A stretch of 35,419 nucleotides of DNA from Erysipelotrichaceae bacterium UBA2227 (GTDB lineage: Bacteria; Bacillota_I; Bacilli_A; Erysipelotrichales; Erysipelotrichaceae). Positions 23,293 through 30,369 of this stretch are shown one piece after another. The translations under genes were made by a program, and so were the position numbers. The DNA lies in contig DDYT01000031.1 in NCBI GenBank assembly GCA_002348095.1, positions 1-35,419 of the forward strand. The letters are read 5' to 3'. The notes beneath the pieces are model-generated. The model saw only the letters and a program-made list of their open reading frames with translations, did no database searches and was not told the origin of the DNA. Within the stretch, counting starts at the first letter, position 1. Each line of letters begins with the position of its first letter.

Positions 23293-23844
23293 CTAATCTA
23301 ACAAATGAAATAACATCGCCTTATGCAGTTTCACCGCATCACCTCCGAGCAAGTTGACCAAGGTCAGGGCAAACTGGGGAACGGTAGCTACTCCTCGACT
23401 GGTAATCAAGTGTCCGTCAACGACGACCAGATCTTCAAGATACTCCCCGCCTTCATAGGTGCGATCCCCTGCGGATACCGGATACGATGTCAGTTTCTTC
23501 CCTTTGATAATACCGGCGGCCGCCAATACCGAAGGTGCGGCACAAACTGCCGCAATCCATTTCTTCTTTTCATCAAATATTCTAAGCAGATTTAAAACAC
23601 GCACATCCGTTTTCAGATTCGTAGCTCCGGGAAGTCCGCCCGGTAAAAAGATCATGTCGTAATCGATGATATCATCACCGATCAAACGGTCTGAAACTAC
23701 TTTGATATTATGTGATCCACGGACGATCTCTTTATCGATCGATACCAAGTCGACATGAAAACCGGCTCTTCGTAAAATATCCACAGTCTCAAGGGCTTCC
23801 GTTTCCTCGAATCCATCAGCCAACATACAAGCAATTCTCTTCAT
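23293..23844 (-). CDS. DJ-1/PfpI family protein (YajL/ThiJ-like)
   Basis: This 183-residue cytoplasmic protein of the DJ-1 superfamily has the nucleophilic elbow in WIAAVCAAPSVLAAAG (Cys101) and the matching glutamate in GFEETEAL (Glu16). The family includes chaperone- or deglycase-like stress proteins and glyoxalase III-type enzymes; the exact activity is disputed even for well-studied members. The open frame extends 18 codons upstream, but those residues (MFTKICRKVVKLRKG) are not family-like, so the ATG at 23844 is chosen although its ribosome site (AAGGA) is rather far upstream. It is a single-gene unit with a likely extended -10 (TGG-TAAAAT at 23870-23865). Confidence 0.9.
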   Translation of the reverse strand: MKRIACMLADGFEETEALETVDILRRAGFHVDLVSIDKEIVRGSHNIKVVSDRLIGDDIIDYDMIFLPGGLPGATNLKTDVRVLNLLRIFDEKKKWIAAVCAAPSVLAAAGIIKGKKLTSYPVSAGDRTYEGGEYLEDLVVVDGHLITSRGVATVPQFALTLVNLLGGDAVKLHKAMLFHLLD

Positions 23845-23983
23845 TTCATCACTTCCTTTTCTCAATTTTACCACTTTCCGACAGATTTTTGTAAACATCG
23901 CTCATAATCGAATCAAAATTTTCTAATAGCTTAAGTGTGATGAACAAGATAAAAAATCGAATAATCAACAAATAAAGATTGCT

Positions 23984-24700
23984 TTAACTAATGAGCGAAA
24001 TGACAATGGTAAACCCCATCATTAACACATTGGTGTAACTGTGCATAATCATTGGATAAATGACACTCTTGGATTTTTCATAGCAATCACCATAGAAATA
24101 TCCAAGAGACATCGCATAAATGACTTGAAATGTCGAAAAGGACATTCCAAAGGGGTTAAATGAAAAGTTAATATGAGCTATTCCAAAAATGAAGGATGCG
24201 AACAAAACTGAATAGCTTAAATGTTTGTGAATCCTTTTGTCTGTGACCAGTCCGGCAAATGCACTGATTGCAAATGCTCTGAATACAAATTCTTCGGATG
24301 GACCGGAAAGGAATAACTGAAATCCCAAATAGCCGAAAATATTGGTTGGAGTCAGCGGATATGCGAATGGCTGAAAACCTCCACTGACGATCGTTATAAT
24401 AAAGGCAATCACCGTATAAACTGAAAATATCAATAAAAATCGTTTCAGATACTTCAAACCTATTGAAATGTCACCCAAATCTAAGTGAAATTTAATTTTG
24501 AATGCCCTCGATATAACAAGCATCAATGGCACGATAATGAGCGCCTGTACAATGTGATGAACACTGATCCACATAAAAGATCCATCCGGATCGATTGCAG
24601 AATAATCAAATAATCCTGCTATGAAACCCCCGACTCTTGGTGCCCCCAAAAGAATAATCATAAGAATAAGCGAAAACATCATTTTTTTAAAGTTCTTCAT
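23984..24700 (-). CDS. CPBP-family intramembrane metalloprotease (CAAX protease-like)
   Basis: This 238-residue polytopic membrane protein has the glutamate-glutamate-xxx-arginine motif in GPSEEFVFRAFA (Glu136, Glu137, Arg141), a following FGIAHINFS with the second metal histidine, and a third motif HSYTNVLMM near the C-terminus. Six or more hydrophobic segments are visible. Bacterial members of the Abi/CPBP family are implicated in bacteriocin self-immunity or membrane protein processing, but this one's substrate is unknown. The ATG at 24700 is preceded by GGAGGG; the frame is open to a TTG four codons earlier. It lies 62 bp downstream of the ABC-F gene in the same direction and may have a weak promoter of its own (TGA-TACAAT). 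Confidence 0.88.
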   Translation of the reverse strand: MKNFKKMMFSLILMIILLGAPRVGGFIAGLFDYSAIDPDGSFMWISVHHIVQALIIVPLMLVISRAFKIKFHLDLGDISIGLKYLKRFLLIFSVYTVIAFIITIVSGGFQPFAYPLTPTNIFGYLGFQLFLSGPSEEFVFRAFAISAFAGLVTDKRIHKHLSYSVLFASFIFGIAHINFSFNPFGMSFSTFQVIYAMSLGYFYGDCYEKSKSVIYPMIMHSYTNVLMMGFTIVISLIS

Positions 24701-24762
24701 TTTCCCTCCCAATATCTGATTTTTGTATGTCTAACTGCTAGAATTGTATCACATGATTAAAA

Positions 24763-26301
24763 TCAATTGATATCAGCTTTCTCAATGATGCATAAACCTT
24801 CACTCGTAAAAAGGTAGTACTGATCGCACACCTGACTTAAAAACTGACGATCGTGCGACACTGCAAGGATGGCACCATGAAACTGCTTGAACATTGACAC
24901 TATTACAGGGAGAGTTAAAGGGCTTAAGTTACGAGTCGGTTCATCAAGAATCAGACAGTCGACCGGACTTCGGACCATATCGACCAAGATGACCTTAGCC
25001 CGCTGGCCTTGAGACAAGGACTCCATGGGTGTCATCATCTCTTCTTCTGTAAACTTAAGATTTCCCAGATAGGTCATGATCTGTGAACGCTCATCCTTTC
25101 GTCCGTCTTTCATCAGAAATTCAACCGCGCTTTGACTCAAATTGAGTATCTGATGGTATTCCTGTTGCATAAAGTAATGAGAGATGCCTAATTCCGTCAT
25201 TTTCTGACTGACATATTTCAGGTAGGTACTTTTCCCACAGCCATTCGCTCCGATGATGCCGATGCGTGCCGGTCCGTATATCTGCAACTGAATATCGGAT
25301 GCAAGCAAGCGATCGTGGATATACAGATGTTCAAGTGTGTCATCAAAGATGGTTTTGCGTGGTGAGACTGCTTCTTTTGAATCAAAAAAGAGATGAACCG
25401 CTTCTTCCGGATCCGGTTTCTTGATGCGCACAACTTTATCGATTCTGTCCTTCACAGCTTTGACATTTTTCATTTTCTTCTTCAACAACTGTCCGCCATG
25501 GGGATCTTGTCGGGTTATCGTCCGCTGACGGTACTCGACTTTCTGATAAATCTGATGCCACTTCTCCATCTGAGCGTCATATTCGCTTTTCTGCTTTTTC
25601 GCAAGACTTTCCTGTCGTTCAAGCAGATGTGTACGCTTTTCCATATACTCCTGAAAGCCGAGGGACTCTAATGTCCAAAGCGGTTTTTGCTTGCGCTCCG
25701 TTTGTTCAAGATGCAAGATGCGATTGGCTGTTCTGGTTAAAAGAACACTGTCATGCGAAACATAGATCAACGGTATATCCAGCGAAAGGATAAAATGTTC
25801 TAACCATTGGAGCGTTACGATATCCAGGTCATTGGTCGGTTCATCCAGAATCAAAATCGACGGATCATCTCCTAAGAGTTTGGCGAGCTGAATTTTAATC
25901 TTCTCTCCACCGCTAAAGGATGACAGTATTCGGGAGTAATCTGTTTCTTTAAAATCCATTTGAAACTTCATCAGCAGCTTTTCAAACCGGGGCAAGATTT
26001 CATAATCTCCAAATACCGGATCTTCAATCAGAAAATCCAAGATCTCTTGTTGAGATTGGTCTTCACTGATTTGTTGGGGCAGATAGCCGATGCGCTGATG
26101 ATCAGAGTACATATCTCCGGTCACGTTAAAATTGCCTCGGATATCCTGAACACCCGCAATCAGCTTGCATAAAGTGCTTTTGCCGTTACCTTCTTCGCCA
26201 ATGATGGCCAGTCGGTCGTTTTTGTTTAAACTGAAAGAACATTCGTGCAAAAGCGTACGACCTTTCAGTGTTTTGATAGTTATGTTTTTAAGTACGAGCA
26301 T
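24763..26301 (-). CDS. ABC-F family ATPase (antibiotic-resistance type likely)
   Basis: This 512-residue soluble protein has two ATPase domains and no membrane segment, as ABC-F translation factors do. Domain 1 has Walker A GEEGNGKST (35-43), signature SSFSGGEKIKI and LILDEPTNDLD. Domain 2 has GANGCGKST, a degenerate signature SLSQGQRAKV and LILDEPTRNLS. The linker (about 215-320) is a charged helical hairpin containing RQDPHGGQLLKKKMKNVKA, where resistance-type members reach into the peptidyl-transferase centre. The length and LSxGQ signature resemble Vga/Lsa/VmlR-type resistance proteins more than the housekeeping EttA type (family knowledge). The GTGAGGG ribosome site directly follows an attenuator-like leader, which supports drug-inducible expression. 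The drug class cannot be predicted from this reading. Confidence 0.88.
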   Translation of the reverse strand: MLVLKNITIKTLKGRTLLHECSFSLNKNDRLAIIGEEGNGKSTLCKLIAGVQDIRGNFNVTGDMYSDHQRIGYLPQQISEDQSQQEILDFLIEDPVFGDYEILPRFEKLLMKFQMDFKETDYSRILSSFSGGEKIKIQLAKLLGDDPSILILDEPTNDLDIVTLQWLEHFILSLDIPLIYVSHDSVLLTRTANRILHLEQTERKQKPLWTLESLGFQEYMEKRTHLLERQESLAKKQKSEYDAQMEKWHQIYQKVEYRQRTITRQDPHGGQLLKKKMKNVKAVKDRIDKVVRIKKPDPEEAVHLFFDSKEAVSPRKTIFDDTLEHLYIHDRLLASDIQLQIYGPARIGIIGANGCGKSTYLKYVSQKMTELGISHYFMQQEYHQILNLSQSAVEFLMKDGRKDERSQIMTYLGNLKFTEEEMMTPMESLSQGQRAKVILVDMVRSPVDCLILDEPTRNLSPLTLPVIVSMFKQFHGAILAVSHDRQFLSQVCDQYYLFTSEGLCIIEKADIN

Positions 26302-26315
26302 AAATTTCCCTCACG

Positions 26316-26379
26316 AAAAAAGACCTTTACGGTCCCAAAGAAACATCGGGAAAACCGGAATTTACAGCATGCGGTTTTC
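26316..26379 (-). promoter_or_regulatory. transcription attenuator in the ABC-F leader
   Basis: In the minus-strand transcript four segments follow the leader ORF. Segment 1 is GAAAACCG (26379-26372), segment 2 CGGTTTTCCC (26357-26348), segment 3 GGGACC (26336-26331) and segment 4 GGTCTTTTTT (26325-26316). Segments 1:2 form an 8-bp hairpin and 3:4 a hairpin followed by six U, which is the termination state. Segment 2 can instead pair with segment 3 (GG, U and CCC with GGGACC, three-base bulge), which would prevent the terminator. The terminator stem is short and includes G-U pairs. Confidence 0.65.
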
Positions 26380-26380
26380 G

Positions 26381-26398
26381 TTATTTATGTTTGTACAT
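26381..26398 (-). CDS. leader peptide MYKHK upstream of the ABC-F gene
   Basis: A five-codon ORF, ATG TAC AAA CAT AAA TAA, lies about 80 nt before the ABC-F start. GGTGA four bases before the ATG is a plausible ribosome site. Its stop codon is one base from segment 1 of the attenuator, so a ribosome stalled on or near the ORF would cover that segment and switch the fold. Drug-stalled short leader ORFs are known to control several ABC-F and rRNA-methylase resistance genes. Confidence 0.55.
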   Translation of the reverse strand: MYKHK

Positions 26399-26436
26399 CT
26401 TCTCACCCGGATACATTTTATCACACAATAAAAGAT

Positions 26437-27432
26437 TTATTTCAGATTGTTTCTAATTTTTTGTATCTCTCTCCAAACATTATCCCCAAAGTTGCTTACT
26501 AGGGTGATCTGTGTCAGAGTCTCGGGGTCGTACTCAGAAATAAAACTGACTCCGGGATCATATCCCTGAAAGTAATATCTGGATTGATTTGAATGTTCAT
26601 CCTTTCTGATCCAAATACCATAACCGTAATAATTTTCTTCTTCATCCTGACTTTGAATCGATAGCATCGCTTCCGTCATTTCTTTTGATAACAACCGATG
26701 TTGAATCAGCGCATCCCAAAACCTTGTAATATCTTCGGTAGTAATAAATGCTCCCCCAGCCCCTGTTCCTTTGGTATCGACACTGTAAATATTGGTACGA
26801 TAGGTTCCGGCCGGTTCGCAAGGGATGTAATTGTTTGCACAGTTAGCAGGCAGTCGGTCCAACTCAAAATATCCGGTCGATGACATTCCGCAAGGTTCAA
26901 AAATCACACGTTTCATATAATCATCGAACGGCATGGCGGTATTGTGTTCAATGATCAGTGCCAACAGTACGAAACCTGAATTATTATATCGAAACTTCGT
27001 TCCCTTGGGATACTGCATGGGTTTATCGATAAATAACGGAAGTAAATCTGAATTTCGGCGGACTTTGTAGTTCGGATAGTCAGCCCAGAGTTCTTCATAT
27101 TCACTCATGATTTCCTCATCAAAATAATCCGGAACTCCGGATGTGTGAGTGAGCAATTGCTTTACAGTCACATCGGGATCGATCTGATGTAAGTCGATGG
27201 GTAACACTTTCGAAAGTGTATCATCCAGACTGATTTTCCCTTCTTCGATCAGCTTCAATATCCCGACCGCAACAAACACTTTACCCGCTGAAGCACTGGC
27301 AAAGCGCGTGTTTTTATTATTCGACCGCTCATTCGCCATATCCGCAAATCCCGCGAAACTCTCAAAAATCAATTCGCCGTTTTTTGTGATTCTCGCATTC
27401 CCGCGAAAATCCTCGGACAGTTTGATAACCAT
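26437..27432 (-). CDS. serine beta-lactamase-like hydrolase (class C / esterase EstB type)
   Basis: This 331-residue penicillin-binding-protein-fold hydrolase has the SxxK nucleophile SAGK (Ser48, Lys51) and the second motif in FRYNNSGF (Tyr-x-Asn). The KTG-like third motif seems to be replaced by the QGYDPGVSF region, as in esterase-type members. LLTHTSGVPDYF is the family's typical segment after the first helix. There is no signal peptide, so it is probably cytoplasmic and unlikely to be a secreted beta-lactamase. Candidate roles are esterase or D-amino acid peptidase. An AAGGAG site lies nine bases before the start. It starts 21 bp after the HAD gene and is followed at 135 bp by the ABC-F gene with its leader. 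Confidence 0.87.
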   Translation of the reverse strand: MVIKLSEDFRGNARITKNGELIFESFAGFADMANERSNNKNTRFASASAGKVFVAVGILKLIEEGKISLDDTLSKVLPIDLHQIDPDVTVKQLLTHTSGVPDYFDEEIMSEYEELWADYPNYKVRRNSDLLPLFIDKPMQYPKGTKFRYNNSGFVLLALIIEHNTAMPFDDYMKRVIFEPCGMSSTGYFELDRLPANCANNYIPCEPAGTYRTNIYSVDTKGTGAGGAFITTEDITRFWDALIQHRLLSKEMTEAMLSIQSQDEEENYYGYGIWIRKDEHSNQSRYYFQGYDPGVSFISEYDPETLTQITLVSNFGDNVWREIQKIRNNLK

Positions 27433-27453
27433 ACATCATCTCTCCTTTGTCAG

Positions 27454-28245
27454 TTATAAAAGGTATTGTTCAAGAATTGTCAGTACGCCCTGATCTTCGT
27501 TGGACGGTGCAAGAAACTGAGCACTTTTCTTTACTTGAGCCGGAGCATTTTCCATCGCATAAGAGTACTTCGCCATCTTTAACATCTCGATATCATTTCC
27601 TCCGTCACCAAAGACGATCATTTCCTCAGGAGTGATACCATACCGATCGGCAAGATAATTGAGACCAAACGCTTTATGACATCCCGAAACAATCAGATCG
27701 ATACTTCCGTGACCACTGGAAACAGCACTGATCGACGTCGGAAGCAAGCGCTCAATCAAGTCAAGATAGTGCTGTGTATCCGCATCTTTACAATTGATAT
27801 TGAATTTGATCATCGGCTCACTGACACAGCCAAAATCTTTAACCTCTTCAAGGCGGTGATACCACTGTCCGACAAACTCCCTGCGCTCTGGGTTGATTAA
27901 CATATAGGCTTTACTCTCTGCACAGTAAACATTGATCAAATCCGGTTTGTCTCTGACAAAATCCAGTATGCTGTCTTTCTCAGATAAACTGAACTGAGTT
28001 ACTTTTAAAGGATTCCCTAACTCACTGATATATGCCCCGTTCTCCGCCACAAACATCATTTCATCATCCCTGCCCTCAAAAAAACTGATCAACTGATAAT
28101 ACTGATTGCCGGAAGCCACCACAAATTTGATATCCCTCTGTTTCATGATTTCAAACAGTCTCCAGAAACGCTCTCTGTCATACTCCATGTTTCGATTTAA
28201 GAAAGTTCCGTCCATATCCACAGCAATCATCCTTATATTTCTCAT
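27454..28245 (-). CDS. HAD-superfamily phosphatase, Cof/type IIB
   Basis: This 263-residue cytoplasmic hydrolase has motif I DMDGTFLN (nucleophile Asp10, acid Asp12), motif II in VVASGN, the lysine of motif III in the CHKAFGLN region, and motif IV GDGGNDIEML. The large cap between motifs II and III places it in the Cof-like IIB group, which dephosphorylates sugar phosphates, flavin mononucleotide or pyridoxal phosphate. GGGGAG precedes the start. It is the first gene of the minus-strand unit with the beta-lactamase-like hydrolase and has a good promoter (TTGTCT-17-TATACT). Confidence 0.92.
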   Translation of the reverse strand: MRNIRMIAVDMDGTFLNRNMEYDRERFWRLFEIMKQRDIKFVVASGNQYYQLISFFEGRDDEMMFVAENGAYISELGNPLKVTQFSLSEKDSILDFVRDKPDLINVYCAESKAYMLINPERREFVGQWYHRLEEVKDFGCVSEPMIKFNINCKDADTQHYLDLIERLLPTSISAVSSGHGSIDLIVSGCHKAFGLNYLADRYGITPEEMIVFGDGGNDIEMLKMAKYSYAMENAPAQVKKSAQFLAPSNEDQGVLTILEQYLL

Positions 28246-28263
28246 TGTTCTCTCCCCAAGGTA

Positions 28264-28303
28264 TTTACTTTATCAGTATACATGATAAATTAGATATAGA
28301 CAA
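28264..28303. promoter_or_regulatory. overlapping divergent promoters with a 21-bp dyad
   Basis: Minus strand: TTGTCT (28303-28298), 17 bp, TATACT (28280-28275) for the HAD gene. Plus strand: TTTACT (28264-28269), 16 bp, extended -10 TGA-TAAATT (28286-28291) for the lipoprotein gene. The perfect inverted repeat TTTATCA-GTATACA-TGATAAA (28269-28289) covers the -10 of the first and most of the spacer of the second, so one bound protein, or competing polymerases, could switch both. Confidence 0.6.
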
Positions 28304-28315
28304 AAGGAGACGTTT

Positions 28316-28942
28316 ATGAAAAAGTTTGTTGTCATGTTGATCAGTATGTTTCTGTCATTATCGATTCTTGGATGCGCAAAACCAGAACCAAAACCATCCG
28401 AAACCGTGACAAAGGTGCTAAACCTGCTAAAGACCGATGTTCAGGCTGACTTCAGTCCGTACTTTCATGGAGAGTTTGATAATTCCGATTTTGTACCGAC
28501 AAGCAAGGATGATTCGGAGCTTGCCAAAAAGCTGGAATCTACGTTAATCGCCCGATATACAGACTTTGACTACGTGATTCTCAATGAAACAATTGCTGAG
28601 GATAAGAAAACCGCGACCGTCGAGGTCGAGTTTACTACCTATGACATCGGAACGCTGATCATATCGTTTATTACCCAGTATATTGTCAAGGCGTTTGAAC
28701 TTGCTTTCGCCGGTAAGACTGAAGCTGAACTCAATCAGGCAGGGATCGACTTGTTGGACACATTATCCAAAGATATGAAAAAAGACAAAGTATCCCGTGT
28801 ATCCGCAAGTTTGTCTTTCGTGAATGGTGTTTGGCTGATCGATGCCGGCGAAGAGAAAAACCGCGGATTCTTTAACGGATTGACCGGCGGTATGATCGAT
28901 TCCATCGAAAAATGGACGGAATCCATGGGAGAAGACGAATAA
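28316..28942 (+). CDS. lipoprotein of unknown function (DUF5105-like)
   Basis: This 208-residue secreted lipoprotein has a signal peptide ending in LSILGC with Cys20 lipidated. The mature part has two similar alpha/beta segments: an N-terminal helix with VTKVLNLLKTDVQADFSPYFHG and a C-terminal domain with TATVEVEFTTYDIGTLIISF and VSRVSASLSFVNGVWLID, reminiscent of DUF4878/DUF5105 lipoproteins. It likely sits on the outer face of the membrane. AAGGAG precedes the start. It is followed by its own terminator, so it is monocistronic. No function is assigned. Confidence 0.85.
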   Translation: MKKFVVMLISMFLSLSILGCAKPEPKPSETVTKVLNLLKTDVQADFSPYFHGEFDNSDFVPTSKDDSELAKKLESTLIARYTDFDYVILNETIAEDKKTATVEVEFTTYDIGTLIISFITQYIVKAFELAFAGKTEAELNQAGIDLLDTLSKDMKKDKVSRVSASLSFVNGVWLIDAGEEKNRGFFNGLTGGMIDSIEKWTESMGEDE

Positions 28943-28953
28943 TCGAAGCAAAT

Positions 28954-28988
28954 AAACATCTTGTGATTGAAATCATGAGATGTTTTTT
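28954..28988 (+). terminator. terminator after the lipoprotein gene
   Basis: AAACATCT and AGATGTTT pair, with an inner GTGAT/ATCAT stem and a small loop, followed by TTTTTT. It is 12 bp past the stop codon. Confidence 0.88.
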
Positions 28989-29021
28989 CTATGATTGAAT
29001 TAACATAAGGAGAAAGAAATT

Positions 29022-29696
29022 ATGGACTCAATCATTCTGTACATTTTTGGTGCTATCATGATTTGTTTTGTTCTTTTTCAATCGCTGTACTTCCTTAAAA
29101 AAGCGTACGTACGAGGACTGGAAATCGGATTGAGTGAGCATCAGCTCAAAGAAACTATCCGGGCAAGTGCCGTCTTTTCCGTCGTCCCTTCCATTCCCAT
29201 TCTGATCGGTCTAGTGACCATGATTCCGATTTTCGGAAGTGTGGTCATTCCATGGATCCGATTAAGTGTCTTGGGTTCGGTCAGTTACGAAAGTTATGCG
29301 GCCAACGCAATACGCAATGCTGCCGGAGTCGACGCTTTGTTCAACGATCCGATTGCATTTTCAACTGCGGTGTGGACCATGACAATCTCCATAATGGCCG
29401 GATTGTTTACTTTGCTCTTGTTCTACCGTAAATATGAGAAAAAGCTGACGGAAGTCCGCAAAAAAGACAGCCGTTGGGGCGAACTTCTGATTGCGGCTTT
29501 GTTTATGGGTTTGGTCGGTACCATCGGTGCACAGCAAATCGCGATCGGCGGCTATAATACCCTGGCTCTGTTTATCAGTATGGCAATCATGCTGGTTATT
29601 GGTTTGGCTTCAAAGAAGTGGAAGTGGCTGGAAGAATTCGCATTGCCTGTATCCATTCTTTCGACCTTGGGCATCCTGTATGTCCTGATCATGTGA
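29022..29696 (+). CDS. DUF5058-like membrane protein, subunit 1
   Basis: This 224-residue polytopic membrane protein has about six hydrophobic helices. It starts with a membrane segment, then LKKAYVRGLEIGLSEHQLKETIR, then VVPSIPILIGLVTMIPIFG and WIRLSVLGS. This pattern is seen in DUF5058 proteins, which are predicted transporters (recognised by eye). It is followed 10 bp later by a second membrane protein and then an M20 peptidase, suggesting a two-subunit carrier feeding a peptidase. AAGGAG precedes the ATG. No promoter could be read clearly in the 30 bp behind the upstream terminator. Confidence 0.78.
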   Translation: MDSIILYIFGAIMICFVLFQSLYFLKKAYVRGLEIGLSEHQLKETIRASAVFSVVPSIPILIGLVTMIPIFGSVVIPWIRLSVLGSVSYESYAANAIRNAAGVDALFNDPIAFSTAVWTMTISIMAGLFTLLLFYRKYEKKLTEVRKKDSRWGELLIAALFMGLVGTIGAQQIAIGGYNTLALFISMAIMLVIGLASKKWKWLEEFALPVSILSTLGILYVLIM

Positions 29697-29706
29697 GGTG
29701 ATGAAT

Positions 29707-30369
29707 ATGAGCGAACAAGAGAAATATATCCAGCAGTTGCATAAAGCCGGAATGCGGTTTGTATTTATTGGCGCATTATTGATGCTTTCAGTACCGCTGA
29801 TTATCAGTCTGATTACACAAGCCTGGCCGACCGGCGAACTCATGTTTAAAGGTTTTATGTCCGTCGGTGTCATTTACATTCCGATTGGGATCATTGAGTT
29901 CTTTAACTACGCGCCGATGCTCGGGGTAGGCGGAACTTATGTGGCTGAGGTCACCGGCAATATATCCAATATGAAACTTCCGGCAGCACTGAGTGCCATG
30001 AAACAGGCTGGAGTTGAACCGGGCACAGATGAAGCAGAAATCATATCGTCCTTAGCCATTGCAACTTCATCAATCATAACGACGATCATCATCTTGCTCG
30101 GCGTGCTTATTTTAGTACCTTTCCAAGATTTCTTTATCGAACAGCTGTTGCCGGTATCGATCTATATGATTCCTGCCATATTCGGTGCACTAGGCGTCGT
30201 GTTTGTCGCACGACACTGGCGTTTGACCATCGTTCCCAGCATTGTCATGTTGGCATTGTTTATGTTTGTAATTAAAGACGATTCCATCCGTCCGGCCTTA
30301 GTACCGATTGCCAGCCTGATTTCGATCGGTTCGGCACGCTACTTCTTTAAGAAAGGGTGGATCAAATAA
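29707..30369 (+). CDS. membrane protein, partner of the DUF5058-like protein
   Basis: This 220-residue membrane protein has about six hydrophobic segments and a characteristic GVIYIPIGIIEFFNYAPMLG then GGTYVAEVTGNISNMKLP in the middle. The latter resembles substrate-carrier reentrant or cytoplasmic loops. The family is not recognised. The ATG at 29707 is chosen because GAGGTG lies six bases upstream; GTG and ATG codons in frame at 29698 and 29701 overlap that site. Its stop overlaps the M20 start (TAATG). It is presumably the second subunit of the transporter with the preceding gene (inference from size match and coupling). Confidence 0.75.
   Translation: MSEQEKYIQQLHKAGMRFVFIGALLMLSVPLIISLITQAWPTGELMFKGFMSVGVIYIPIGIIEFFNYAPMLGVGGTYVAEVTGNISNMKLPAALSAMKQAGVEPGTDEAEIISSLAIATSSIITTIIILLGVLILVPFQDFFIEQLLPVSIYMIPAIFGALGVVFVARHWRLTIVPSIVMLALFMFVIKDDSIRPALVPIASLISIGSARYFFKKGWIK

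Noticed and set aside
26437..27432. Calling this a secreted beta-lactamase
   Set aside because: No signal peptide and no clear KTG motif; esterase or peptidase is at least as likely.
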